Shown here: piece after piece, positions 42,744 to 51,613 of the stretch
How the letters are laid out: every line of letters begins with the position of its first letter
Numbering within the stretch: position 1 is the stretch's first letter
From: a bacterium
GTDB taxonomy: Bacteria; Planctomycetota; UBA1135; GCA-002686595
Assembly: GCA_024226735.1 (NCBI GenBank)
Contig: JAAELL010000489.1
Location: 1 to 58,916, forward strand
DNA: 58,916 bases
Reading direction: 5' to 3'
Made by a program: the position numbers and the translations under genes
Notes under the pieces: model-generated
Told to the model about the DNA's origin: nothing
The model's input: the letters and a program-made list of their open reading frames with translations, nothing else
Database searches by the model: none

Positions 42744-44063
42744 TCACTCGTCCGTCTGCTGCTCCTGCTCTTCCTTCTTCTTCTTGCCGCCCTTGGGCTC
42801 GAAGAGCTCGATCGTGTTCCCCTCCGCCCCGACGATCTGGAACTTCGGCGCGATGCCCAGGAACTGGTTCTTCGTGATCGTGTTGCCGGTGGTTGGATCG
42901 CGGAAGAAGATGCCCATGTTGCAGCCAGGGCCGATCAGGTTGTCGGCAACCGTGTTGGTCGTGTTGACCCAATCGTCGTCGTGGTAGATCGTCATGAACT
43001 TGACGCCCCACCTGCAGTTGCGAATCACGTTCGAGTGCACGAGCGAGTCGAAGGCGTCGTTCACCGTCACGCCCACCTCGGCGCCGTCGACGTAGTTGCC
43101 CACGATCTCGCCTTGGCTGAAATGGTCGATCTCCATCGCCTGGGCGCGGATGTTGTGGAACGAGTTGTTGTAGATCTTGACGTCGCCGATGCCGTAGTAG
43201 CAGATCCCTCGTCCGTTGAGGTTGCGAAACTTGCAGCCGCGGATCGTCATGCCGTTGGTGATCGGGCGCCGGCTGTCCTTGTAGTCGCCGGTGATGTACA
43301 TGCCGCAGTAGATCGTGTGACCGCGCACCGGTCCGCGACTGTGTCCTTCGATCTCGATGTTCTCGATGACGAGGTTCGGGCACGTGCGCACCCGAATGGC
43401 GTTGACATCGACGAGGACCTGGCAGCCCGCCGGGATCTCCTTGATGTGCGGCATGTACCTGACGTCGTCCCGGACGATCACGCGGTCCTCGAGGATCTTC
43501 TTCACCAGGATCTCGAGGCGCCGGTCGCCTCTGCCGTCGGCGTTGTAGAGCTGGTACTTCCAGTCGACCACCATGTCCTGCGGGCGGTCGACGAAGATCT
43601 CGCGCGTGCCCGCTTCGATCGGCCTCGTCGTGTACAGGATGGGCTCGGGATCCGGGTTGGCGAACTCGAACACCGTTCCAGGCATCCCCGAGACCGTCAG
43701 GTCGGGAATGTCCTTGATGTAGATCCGCTGCTCGATCGTGTAGCGACCCGGGGTGAAGCGCACCTCTCCGCCCCCCAGGAACTTCAGCGACTTGAAGACC
43801 GCGTTGGCGGACTTCTCGCCGCGCCACGGAACGAACTGAAAGCGCACGTCCCCGGGCTTACGCACGAACATGCCGCGCGTGTCCTGCTCGGGCCAGTCCT
43901 TCTTCGCTCCCTCCCCGTCCTTCTCGGGGCCCTTGGCCTCTCCCTTGCCAGTCTCCTGTCCGGCGTTCGCTTTGGTGCTGGTCGATCCAGCGTCGCTGCA
44001 GGAGACGAGACCGGCTACGGCGAGCAAGAGGAGGGCCAACGGGGTGCCGACATGGATTCGCAT
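42744..44063 (-). CDS. Beta-helix lipoprotein (parallel beta-helix repeat family)
   Basis: 439 aa. The ATG at 44063 gives a lipoprotein signal (TPLALLLLAVAGLVSC, Cys22) followed by a Lys/Glu/Gly linker. Then KFLGGGEVRFTPGRYTIEQR and IKDIPDLTVSGMPGTVFEFA open a right-handed beta-helix with repeats such as IENIEIEGHSRGP, MTIRGCKFRNLNGRG, VKIYNNSFHNIRAQ and GNYVDGAEVGVTVNDAF. It ends in a polar tail (GGKKKKEEQEQQTDE). Likely a cell-surface carbohydrate-binding protein or lyase-fold protein; catalytic residues are not identified. It follows the rhodanese gene by 46 nt in the same direction, so it is probably cotranscribed. Confidence 0.88.
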   Translation of the reverse strand: MRIHVGTPLALLLLAVAGLVSCSDAGSTSTKANAGQETGKGEAKGPEKDGEGAKKDWPEQDTRGMFVRKPGDVRFQFVPWRGEKSANAVFKSLKFLGGGEVRFTPGRYTIEQRIYIKDIPDLTVSGMPGTVFEFANPDPEPILYTTRPIEAGTREIFVDRPQDMVVDWKYQLYNADGRGDRRLEILVKKILEDRVIVRDDVRYMPHIKEIPAGCQVLVDVNAIRVRTCPNLVIENIEIEGHSRGPVRGHTIYCGMYITGDYKDSRRPITNGMTIRGCKFRNLNGRGICYYGIGDVKIYNNSFHNIRAQAMEIDHFSQGEIVGNYVDGAEVGVTVNDAFDSLVHSNVIRNCRWGVKFMTIYHDDDWVNTTNTVADNLIGPGCNMGIFFRDPTTGNTITKNQFLGIAPKFQIVGAEGNTIELFEPKGGKKKKEEQEQQTDE

Positions 44064-44109
44064 GCCGGTATTTAACGTCGAACCCGCGGCCCTGTCGACT
44101 CGCTCGCCC

Positions 44110-44988
44110 CTACTTCTCCTTCGGCGCCTCCGGGTCGCGACCCCACTCCGCCCACGATCCGTCATAGTTCGCAGCCTGCTCGTAGCCGAGCAGGCGCAAG
44201 ACGAGGTACGTCACCGACGACCTCTGGCCCGAGTGTCAGTAGGCGTGCACGGCCTTGTCGCGCGCGAACGTGGAGTAGAGGGCGGCGAGCTCGGCCGGCG
44301 ACTGGTACACGGGCACTTCGCCGGTCGTGAAGTTTTTCGTCCATTCGACGTGGACCGCGCCAGGGATCCGACCTCCGCTCCACTCACGGTCCGAGCGCAC
44401 GTCGAGGAAGATCTTCTTTCCCACGCCGGCGATCAGGCCCTTCTTGGACGAAGAGCGCGCCGACTTCGCGCGCACCTCGAAGCGCGCCGGTCGCACCTCG
44501 GGAGTCTTCTTGGTCAGATTGCGCTCCTCCGCGACCCACTTCCCGATGCCCCCGTCCAGCACGGAGACGTGCGGGTGCCCATAGAGCTCGAGCGTCCAGA
44601 AGATGCGTGCCGCCGCGTGGCTGACGCCCTCGTCGTAGACGATCACGTGGGTCTTCGCGTCGATCCCCTGCTTGCCGAACAGCTCCGCGATGCGCTCGGG
44701 ACCGGCGACCATTCCGCTCGGAGCATCGGCAGCGAAGGTGCTGGAGCGCGGGATGCTGACTGCGCCGGGAATGTGGCTGTCCGCGTAGGCGTCGGCGCTG
44801 CGCGCATCGACGATGCGCACGCCGGCATCCTGCCCATGCGCATGCAGCCACGCCGAGTCGACCAGGAGCCCGGGGTTCGCATAACGAACTTCCTTCTCCT
44901 GGGCGGGCGCGGTCGCCGGCTCTTGCGCGGACGCGCCGGCCAAGAGGAGGGCCGCGCAAGGCGCGGCGAATCGCCAGAGTGACTTCAT
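44110..44988 (-). CDS. Two-domain rhodanese (thiosulfate sulfurtransferase-like) selenoprotein
   Basis: 292 residues with UGA at 44238-44236 read as selenocysteine (U251). The ATG at 44988 starts a signal peptide (MKSLWRFAAPCAALLLAGAS). First rhodanese domain about 40-155: IVDARSADAYADSHIPGAVS, with no Cys at its active-site position (VIVYDEGVSHAA). Second domain about 185-285: FLDVRSDREWSGGRIPGAVH, then KAVHAY-U-HSGQRSSVTYLVLR, LLGYEQAANYDGSWAEWG. In ordinary enzymes this loop is Y-C-x-x-G-x-R, so U sits exactly on the sulfur-carrying Cys. The 41 codons after the UGA encode the conserved C-terminus. It is an exported sulfur-transfer enzyme, and the UGA is very unlikely to be a random nonsense mutation. 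Confidence 0.87.
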
Positions 44989-44994
44989 GGCCAT

Positions 44995-45020
44995 GAGTGA
45001 TTCCATGAGTGATTCCATGG
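44995..45020. repeat. Short tandem repeat upstream of the rhodanese start
   Basis: CATGAGTGATTC occurs twice in tandem, followed by CATGG. It adds in-frame ATGs (MESLMESLMA) before the chosen start, making the exact initiation codon ambiguous. Confidence 0.6.
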
Positions 45021-45142
45021 GTTTTCCGTGCTGCGTGGACGGGCCAAAGGTACTCGAAGACCCCGAGGTCGCGGTGCTACGATCGTGCGCGACACCTGTT
45101 CTGGAACTCTCTGGGCCTGGCAAGACGCTCAGGAGGAATCCA

Positions 45143-45818
45143 ATGAAACGTTCGACGGTGTGCTCTGCCTGTCCCCTGGGCGCAATGCCCCCCGAACCCG
45201 ATCCGCACCTCGAGCTCACACGCCATCAGCGCTTCCTCGAGCGGCTGGCGAGCGGACTCGTCCGAGACCCGAACGTCGCCGAGGACCTCATCCAGGAGGC
45301 CTACGTCGCGGCGCTCGAGCGACGTGTACTACCAAGCTCGCTTCATGCGCACCTCCAGTCTGCTCGGCCAGCGCGTACAAACGGGCACGGATGGCACTTT
45401 CACCCTGCACGACGTGCCCAAGGACCACGTCTACCTCTACGTCTCCGGCGCACGGGTGGGTGCGCGCTCGTTCTTCGACGACGGCGGCGCGCCGATGGGA
45501 GACCGTGGGCTCGAGCGACTCGACGACATCGAGCTCGTGCTCGCGCGACGGACCCATCTGCAGGTTCACCTCGCCGATCCGGCCGAGGCCGATCGGTTTC
45601 GCGTGCTCGACGCGCAAGGGACCGAGCTCCGCCTGTCCGAACGCATCGGCATCAAACCCTCCGCCGCCAAGCGCTCGAGCGGCGACATCGTCGATGGCCA
45701 CTCGGCGGTCGTCTCGGTCCCCGATCACGGTGTGACGCTCGTGCTCCTGCGCGGCGAGGACGAGGTGCGGCGCGTGCCGCTCGAGCTCGCGCCCGACGAG
45801 CTGAACGAAGTGCGGTGA
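45143..45818 (+). pseudogene. Internally deleted sigma-CarboxypepD_reg fusion gene
   Basis: A perfect AGGAGG (45131-45136) precedes the ATG at 45143. The first 60 codons give sigma region 2: LTRHQRFLERLASGLVRDPN then VAEDLIQEAYVAALER. At about 45325 coding jumps to another frame, reading VYYQARFMRTSSLLGQRVQT, then GTDGTFTLHDVPKDHVYLYV and on to the stop at 45816. That part is the C-terminus of a CarboxypepD_reg protein. Sigma region 4, the membrane helix and most repeats are gone. It looks like a third member of the fusion family (9293, 51614) collapsed by a deletion. Confidence 0.7.
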
Positions 45819-45838
45819 GTACCGAGCCCGCGCAGTAG

Positions 45839-48148
45839 TCAGCGCGCGACGGGGCGGAACGAACCGCCCATCGAGCTCGGTGAGCGGATCGCTTCGCGCG
45901 TCAGCGTGATCCGCAGCGTGCGCTTGCCGCGCAGCACGAGCAAGTCCACCGTGTCACCCGATCCGCCGAGCACACGCATGAAGTCGCGCTCCGATTCGAA
46001 CTCCTCGCCCCCGGCACCGATCACCAGATCCCCCTCGCGGAAACCAGCCTTGGCGATGGCACCCGCCGCGTCGCTGATGCTGACGCGCAGCGCCGTCCGT
46101 TCGCGGTGTTCGAGCACGACGATCCCGCACGGGACGTCGACTTCGAGCTCGACGCGCTTGGAACCGCGCGCCTGAACGCGGTAGCGCCCCGCCGGCAGCT
46201 CATCGATCGACGCTCGCCGATCCTCGCCGAGCCGCGCCTCTTCACGCCCGAATGATCCACCCGTCCCGTAGACACGAACCGTCGTGCCGGGCGCGAGATC
46301 GGGTCCGTGCAGGCTGAGGCTGTAGAGTGCCGGAATCGTGAGTCGCACGCTGTTCGAACCGGCCTCGAGCTCGACGTCGACCGAGGCGATCTCGTTGTCG
46401 CTGCGGCGCCGGCCCGTGGACTGCAGGAGCAGGCGCACCTTGTAGGAGCCGGGTTCCTGGGGCGACAGCCGAAACACGCCCGCATCGTTGTTGTCAGGGC
46501 TCGAAGAGCGGCCATCTCCACGCCGCTGAATCCCGACGGAGAGCCTCCCCTCGTAGCCGCTCCCCACGTACCCGTCGATCGAGACCGTCACCTCCGCCGG
46601 GACGACGAACGTCGTCTCGACGCTCGTCTGCCCCTTCTTTAGCGGCACCGACTGTTCTCCGTACGAGTCGTGGCTGATGCGCAGCCCGAACGTCGTCTCC
46701 GGAGGAGTCGTCTCGAAGTACGCCGCGAACGCGTCACTGGGAACGTCGAGCAAGTAGCGCCCGTCCGCCATCCGCATCGGCTGCATGCCGTGGCGCGACG
46801 ACCCGTCGGGACCCTTGTGGCTGAAGCGGAACGAGACGCCGTCCAGCGCCGCCCCGTCCGCGCCGCGGACCGTCGCCACGATCGAACGGGAGAAGTCGAT
46901 GGCCGGCATCTCGAGCAAGCACTCCTCGATGCCGCTCCCGACCTCGACCACCTCGTGCACGCTGATCGGTGACGCGTAGGAGCGGCCGACGCCGACGACC
47001 CACTTCCCAGGCGGGAGGTCGACGAACTGAAAACCGGCTCCGCTGCGCAGGTACGTGTTTCGCTCGGACTCGCGCAGCCGCTCCAGATCGGGCTTCTCGG
47101 CGGCTGCAATCGGCATCGCGTATACGCGCATGGACCTTGCGCGCACGCCGTTGTCGGACTGGATCACGCGTCCCTGAATGCCCGATCGGGCGACGAGGTC
47201 GAAGCGCATCGGCGCCGGCTGGGCACCGGGCTCGGGCGTGTACACGGCGCTGGGGCTGCGGTACACGAAGGCATCGTTCGCGTCCTCGGACTCGAAGGGC
47301 ACGGCGCGCGCGCTGATCTCGGTGCGCCGATCGCGGACGCGCAGGAGCGGCTCCGCGGGAGTCCAAGTGAACCGATTGCCACTCGAGCGTCCGCGCCCTC
47401 GATTGCGTTCGACGACGAGGACCGCCTCGTCGGGCTGCGAGCCGTCCGGCAAGAAGACCTCGACGGGGATCGAGACGACCGGGTCGCCTTGGAAGTCGAC
47501 CGCCTGGCCGACGCGTGCGCGGTACGACAGCGGCTGCGACTCGAAGACCCAACCTTCCTTGTACGCGGTGACCTGCCAGAACGTCTCGTCGAGACCCTCG
47601 AAGCGAAACACGCCGTCCGCGTCGGTCCGCACTTCGCGCAGACGCGCGCGCCGGTGGGTGTGGTTCTTCGCGGCACGGCGGACGACGTCCTTCAGGCTCG
47701 TCAGCGGCGGAGGCCCTTGGCCGAGTGGCACGGACGTGCTGCTTTGTATCGTCACCGTCGGCTGTGCGCGCAGCACGACGTCGGGCAAGCCGACCCCAGC
47801 CGCATCAGCCACGCGCCCCCACAGAGCGCCGTCCCCAGGCCTTTCCTCGACTTCCTGTTGCGGCAGGGCCGCCACCAGGCCCTTCACCTGTTCCTCGCTG
47901 ACGCGCTCGGGCGTCGCGTCGCGCACGGCGGGAGCGCGCTCCGCGGGTTCCGCCGCCGGCTCGGGGCGCTCCATGTTCGCGAGCGACTTCGTGGGCTCGA
48001 CCGGCGCAGCGACCGAGGGATCGCCCGGACGGGCGGCTGCGAGCTCGACGTAATCGTCCCTGTCGGACAGGAACAAGCCGCCCAGCGCGGCTCCGAGGAC
48101 GCCGCCGATCACCAATCCGAACAAGAAGGTGCTGCTCGACTTCTGCAT
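45839..48148 (-). CDS. Membrane-anchored CarboxypepD_reg protein with C-terminal PDZ domain
   Basis: 769 aa. The start at 48148 (MQKSSSTFLFGLVIGGVLGA) gives an N-terminal anchor at about 8-28; an ATG at 48187 is possible. After a Pro/Glu-rich linker come beta-sandwich repeats: GALWGRVADAAGVGLPDVVL, VRTDADGVFRFEGLDETFWQ and FQFVDLPPGKWVVGVGRS. The end is a PDZ domain (ISDAAGAIAKAGFREGDLVI, GAGGEEFESERDFMRVLGG, LRITLTREA). The bulk should lie outside the cytoplasm. PDZ domains bind C-terminal peptides or regulate proteases, so a signalling role with the nearby sigma fusions is an inference. It converges on the broken sigma gene. Confidence 0.85.
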   Translation of the reverse strand: MQKSSSTFLFGLVIGGVLGAALGGLFLSDRDDYVELAAARPGDPSVAAPVEPTKSLANMERPEPAAEPAERAPAVRDATPERVSEEQVKGLVAALPQQEVEERPGDGALWGRVADAAGVGLPDVVLRAQPTVTIQSSTSVPLGQGPPPLTSLKDVVRRAAKNHTHRRARLREVRTDADGVFRFEGLDETFWQVTAYKEGWVFESQPLSYRARVGQAVDFQGDPVVSIPVEVFLPDGSQPDEAVLVVERNRGRGRSSGNRFTWTPAEPLLRVRDRRTEISARAVPFESEDANDAFVYRSPSAVYTPEPGAQPAPMRFDLVARSGIQGRVIQSDNGVRARSMRVYAMPIAAAEKPDLERLRESERNTYLRSGAGFQFVDLPPGKWVVGVGRSYASPISVHEVVEVGSGIEECLLEMPAIDFSRSIVATVRGADGAALDGVSFRFSHKGPDGSSRHGMQPMRMADGRYLLDVPSDAFAAYFETTPPETTFGLRISHDSYGEQSVPLKKGQTSVETTFVVPAEVTVSIDGYVGSGYEGRLSVGIQRRGDGRSSSPDNNDAGVFRLSPQEPGSYKVRLLLQSTGRRRSDNEIASVDVELEAGSNSVRLTIPALYSLSLHGPDLAPGTTVRVYGTGGSFGREEARLGEDRRASIDELPAGRYRVQARGSKRVELEVDVPCGIVVLEHRERTALRVSISDAAGAIAKAGFREGDLVIGAGGEEFESERDFMRVLGGSGDTVDLLVLRGKRTLRITLTREAIRSPSSMGGSFRPVAR

Positions 48149-48334
48149 GTTGGTCTTCCAGACGACACTCCGTCGCTCCCTCAGCATGCACGTCGAAGCG
48201 CCGCCTGGGAACCCGCGCCTGCCCCTCTCCGGTCGGGGATGGCTCTACGCTCTTGCCCCATGGGCTCGAGCGCCTCCATGGGCGAGGTTGGGGGCATGCT
48301 CATCCTCACCTCCGCGCGCCCCCCCGCCAAGCTC

Positions 48335-48355
48335 CTAGCAGCCCGTTGAAGAAGT
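48335..48355 (+). repeat. IS-end-like motif beginning CTAGCAG
   Basis: These 21 nt resemble window positions 4-24 (16 of 21 identical), both starting CTAGCAG. The sequence type is like the ends of insertion sequences I recall from many genomes. No partner end was identified nearby. Confidence 0.3.
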
Positions 48356-48437
48356 GCTTCGGATGCAAGGGCGACAGCATCCGCGTCCGGTTGGCGCCTG
48401 GAAACGTAGGCGAATTCGTGGATTCGGGGAGGCTTTC

Positions 48438-48521
48438 AGGTGCCGACCGGGCGAGACCGTGAAGACGCGCCAGAAGCGCGCGTTCGCGCGGCTGCGTGAA
48501 GAGGTCGAACGCCGCGCCTGA
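48438..48521 (+). pseudogene. C-terminal scrap of an ECF sigma factor gene
   Basis: The frame ending at the TGA 48519-48521 reads GETVKTRQKRAFARLREEVE followed by RRA. This is the end of sigma region 4 (usual form GTVKTRQKRALARLREEL). Upstream the match fades within about 10 codons and the IS-end-like motif at 48335 is close by. It is a remnant of a deleted sigma gene. The rest of 48149-48572 shows nothing I can assign. Confidence 0.55.
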
Positions 48522-48572
48522 CCCGCGCCGCTGACCCGGACGCGATGCACCTCCGGGCCCGAGGGGGGGCGG

Positions 48573-51389
48573 CTATTCGAGCACGAGGTCGAGCTCGGTC
48601 CAACGGGCACGGAGCTCGACGTCTCGCACGATGCGCTGCGTGCCCTGCTCGAGGACGAGCGAGTACGCGCCGGGCGCGATGCCGTGTATGCGGTAGCGAC
48701 CGTCGCCTCCCGTCCACGCGGATCGGTCGACCTCGTGGGGCCGCCCCTGCGCGTCGAGGAGCGTGAGGCGCGCGCCGAACGCCGCGGCTCCGCCCGGGCC
48801 GGTGATGTGGCCGCGCAGGCCCAGACCCTCTTCGAGCAAGACGGTCTCGTGCCACGCGCCGTTCTCGGCGAGCGTGAAGTCGCAGATCACCCGTCCCGGG
48901 CCCGTCGGCCGGGCCACGTGGCTCGACTCGGCGGAGACGCCGATGACGCCGCCGGTACGCCCGCGCGGGTCGCGCTGGAACGTCGCGTCGGCGCCGCCGA
49001 CGCGGAGGCGATACGGACCGGCGTTCACGCCGCGGAAGAGGAACGAGCCGTCGTAGTTGCACCCGACGCGGCGCGTGGGGTGCGCGTCGTCCTGGCGCTC
49101 GAGCGTGACGATGGCCCCGGGGGCCGGACGCTGGTCGATCGAGCCGAGGACGAGTCCGCCGACGCTCCCGCTCGGAAAGTCGAGCTCGAGCCGCCCTTCC
49201 GGCGATTCCAGGCGGAGCGGGATCCGGACGGAATCCGCGTGCGTGCCGACGTTCACGTGACCGGCGACGTCCAAAGGGAGCTCGGCCCGGAAGCTCCCGT
49301 CCGGATCGGTCCGCAGCTCGGCACGGCTCTCGTCCTCGAACACGAAGCGTAGCGCGACGTCGGCGACTGGATGTTCTCCGTCGCGGACGGCACCCGTGAA
49401 CCAGGCGCGCGCGCCGGGGACGGCGCCGAGGATCGCTTCGACGCGCGCACCGGGGGACAGTGCGAAGCGCGCTGCGGCCACGCGTGCACGGGGAGCGCTC
49501 AGGTACGGCGAGCGCAGGTGCACCATCCACGCACCCGGAGCCAGCTCGAGCCGGGCGGCACTCCCAGTGGAGTCCAGCGAGTCGGAGTCGAGCGAGGTGA
49601 AGTCGAGCGAGGTGAAGTCCACGAAGAAGTCCTTCTCCGCGCGCCGCAGCGACGACGGGTCGTAGCTCGGCGGCAGGCCGCCCGCGAGACGCAGGACGAG
49701 CTCGGCGCGCGGCTCGTCGACGAGCTCGAGCTCGCCCGGATGGGGGAGCCGCACGGCGACCGGCGCACCGATGGTGCCCGTCGCCGTGCGCCGGCACGCG
49801 AGCTGGTACTCGCCGGGGGCCAGGCTGTCGAGGGCGAAGCGGCCGCCGGTGTCGGTGCGGGTGCGCGGACGGGGGTCCTCCAGGAGCTCCAGGTGTTCGT
49901 TGCGCAGGAAGACGTCGGCTTCCGCGATCGGCGCGCCGCGCTCGTCGAGGATGCGGCCGCGCAGCGTCGCGAGCGCATCGAGGCGCACGGCGTGTTGCAC
50001 CGTCTGAGTCGCGTGGAGGTGCAGAGGCAGGTGGAAGGGCGCGTGTCCGTCGGAGCGGACGACGGCGAGCCAGTTGCCCGGCGCCAGGTCGGCCAGCGTC
50101 GTGCGTCCCGCCGTGACGTTCGCCGTGCGCTGGAACCAGTCGCCCTCGAGACTAGGCAGCTCGCGTCCAGTGCGCCTCAGCTTGACCCGCCCCTCGACGG
50201 GACCGCCCGCGGCGTCCAGCACCTCGAGCTCGAGTCGTGCACCGGCGCGAGCGACGACACGCAGCGGCGCTCCGTCCGGCGCGAGATCGCGCAGCTCGGC
50301 GATCAGCGTCCGGGTCTCGCCCGATCCGATCGCTGCGAGCCGGTAACGCTGTTCGCGCAGCCCCGAGATGTGGAACGTCCCGTCGCCCCTCGCGCGAGCG
50401 GTGTGCAGCGTCTGTTCGGGGTCGGCGAAGCGCAGCCACTCACGGTCCTCTGGGTAGGCCGAGAGCGAGGCGCCCGGCACGGGATCTCCATGTTCGTCCA
50501 CGACCGTCCCGCGCAGGTGGCCCTCGGGCCGCAGGCGAAGTACGAGCCCTTCGTGCAGGCTGCCGTGTTCGACGCTCTGTAGGACCAGCGCGGCATTGAC
50601 GTAGCGCGAGCGCTTCACGACGAGTCGTACCTGCCCCGGGCGCAGGCCCTCGAACCGGAATCGACCGCCCGCGTCGCTGATCTGCGGACCAGCGGTGTGC
50701 GATCCGGCCGAGACCGTGACGCGTGCGCGCACCGGATCCCCGCTCGCATCGACGACCGTGCCCACGAGCGTCGCACCCGGGCCGGCCGTGATGGGGAGCT
50801 CGAGGCTCCCGCCGGCCTCCGCGGTCACCCAGAACGTGCGCTCCACCGGCGCTACGCTCGGGCCCGCGCAGTGCACCCTCCAGCTCGAGCCTGCCGGCAA
50901 CGGGCCGAAGCGCACGGAGGTGTGCGCCGCGAGCTGCACCTCTCGTTCGAGCTCGGTCTCGCTCCCCGCGTGCGTGTACGCGAGGCGCAGCTGGGCCGTG
51001 CTCGCGATGACGCCCGGGTGCGTGCTGACCAGGACGTGCGCGACGACGCCGAGCGCTGGTCGCAGCACGAGCTCGCTCTGCGCCCGCACCCGTATCCTCT
51101 GTTCGGCCAGGAACAGGTGGGCGGACTCGAGCCGCAGGCGACCGCGCAGCGTGCTCGCCGCGAAGATCGCCTCGAAGCTGCCGTCCGCTTCGACGGCGAC
51201 GCGTCGTTCGCGCGCGCCGTCCGCGAACCGGCCGCCGCGGCACACGACGGCGAGCTCTTCGTCGGGGGCACCAGCGGGCACCGCGACGTGGCCGGCGATG
51301 CGCAGGACGTCTTCGCTGGCCGGTTCCTGGGCCTGCGCCAGGGACAACAGGCAGAGCAGGGGGAGGAGGAGGAGCATGATGCGGTCCAC
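48573..51389 (-). CDS. Large exported CarboxypepD_reg repeat protein
   Basis: 938 aa, ATG at 51389 (alternative 51377), signal MDRIMLLLLPLLCLLSLAQA. It is almost entirely carboxypeptidase-regulatory-like beta-sandwich repeats: TLVGTVVDASGDPVRARVTV, DAGGRFRFEGLRPGQVRLVV, HLRGTVVDEHGDPVPGASLS, TLRGRILDERGAPIAEADVF. The final unit is LRGHITGPGGAAAFGARLTL. It has no sigma or membrane domain, so it is the free counterpart of the repeat region in the fusions. Near residue 600 the stretch DFTSLDFTSLDSDSLDST comes from a short DNA tandem repeat. Probably a surface or periplasmic protein; ligand unknown. Confidence 0.88.
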   Translation of the reverse strand: MDRIMLLLLPLLCLLSLAQAQEPASEDVLRIAGHVAVPAGAPDEELAVVCRGGRFADGARERRVAVEADGSFEAIFAASTLRGRLRLESAHLFLAEQRIRVRAQSELVLRPALGVVAHVLVSTHPGVIASTAQLRLAYTHAGSETELEREVQLAAHTSVRFGPLPAGSSWRVHCAGPSVAPVERTFWVTAEAGGSLELPITAGPGATLVGTVVDASGDPVRARVTVSAGSHTAGPQISDAGGRFRFEGLRPGQVRLVVKRSRYVNAALVLQSVEHGSLHEGLVLRLRPEGHLRGTVVDEHGDPVPGASLSAYPEDREWLRFADPEQTLHTARARGDGTFHISGLREQRYRLAAIGSGETRTLIAELRDLAPDGAPLRVVARAGARLELEVLDAAGGPVEGRVKLRRTGRELPSLEGDWFQRTANVTAGRTTLADLAPGNWLAVVRSDGHAPFHLPLHLHATQTVQHAVRLDALATLRGRILDERGAPIAEADVFLRNEHLELLEDPRPRTRTDTGGRFALDSLAPGEYQLACRRTATGTIGAPVAVRLPHPGELELVDEPRAELVLRLAGGLPPSYDPSSLRRAEKDFFVDFTSLDFTSLDSDSLDSTGSAARLELAPGAWMVHLRSPYLSAPRARVAAARFALSPGARVEAILGAVPGARAWFTGAVRDGEHPVADVALRFVFEDESRAELRTDPDGSFRAELPLDVAGHVNVGTHADSVRIPLRLESPEGRLELDFPSGSVGGLVLGSIDQRPAPGAIVTLERQDDAHPTRRVGCNYDGSFLFRGVNAGPYRLRVGGADATFQRDPRGRTGGVIGVSAESSHVARPTGPGRVICDFTLAENGAWHETVLLEEGLGLRGHITGPGGAAAFGARLTLLDAQGRPHEVDRSAWTGGDGRYRIHGIAPGAYSLVLEQGTQRIVRDVELRARWTELDLVLE
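49587..49616. repeat. 15-bp tandem repeat inside the repeat-protein gene
   Basis: GTCGAGCGAGGTGAA occurs twice in tandem, in frame, with degenerate copies on the left. It encodes the FTSLD units and may vary in number between strains. Confidence 0.75.
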
Positions 51390-51613
51390 GACAGGCCTTC
51401 AGGGGAGCCTACGACCCGCGGTCACGCGGATTCACCGGACTTGCAGAGAGCTGAGCGGGTCCCGGAGTTCCACCGCGCGAGTCCGTACAGCACTGGTCGC
51501 ACCGACTCCCAGTCCTCGACCGAGCCGCTCTCGAGCGCCCCCCAGCTGTGATCGCTCGTAGGCGGGGGTGGAAGGGGCGGCACTCCCACAGTAGCGGCGA
51601 CCTCTTCGGGCTC

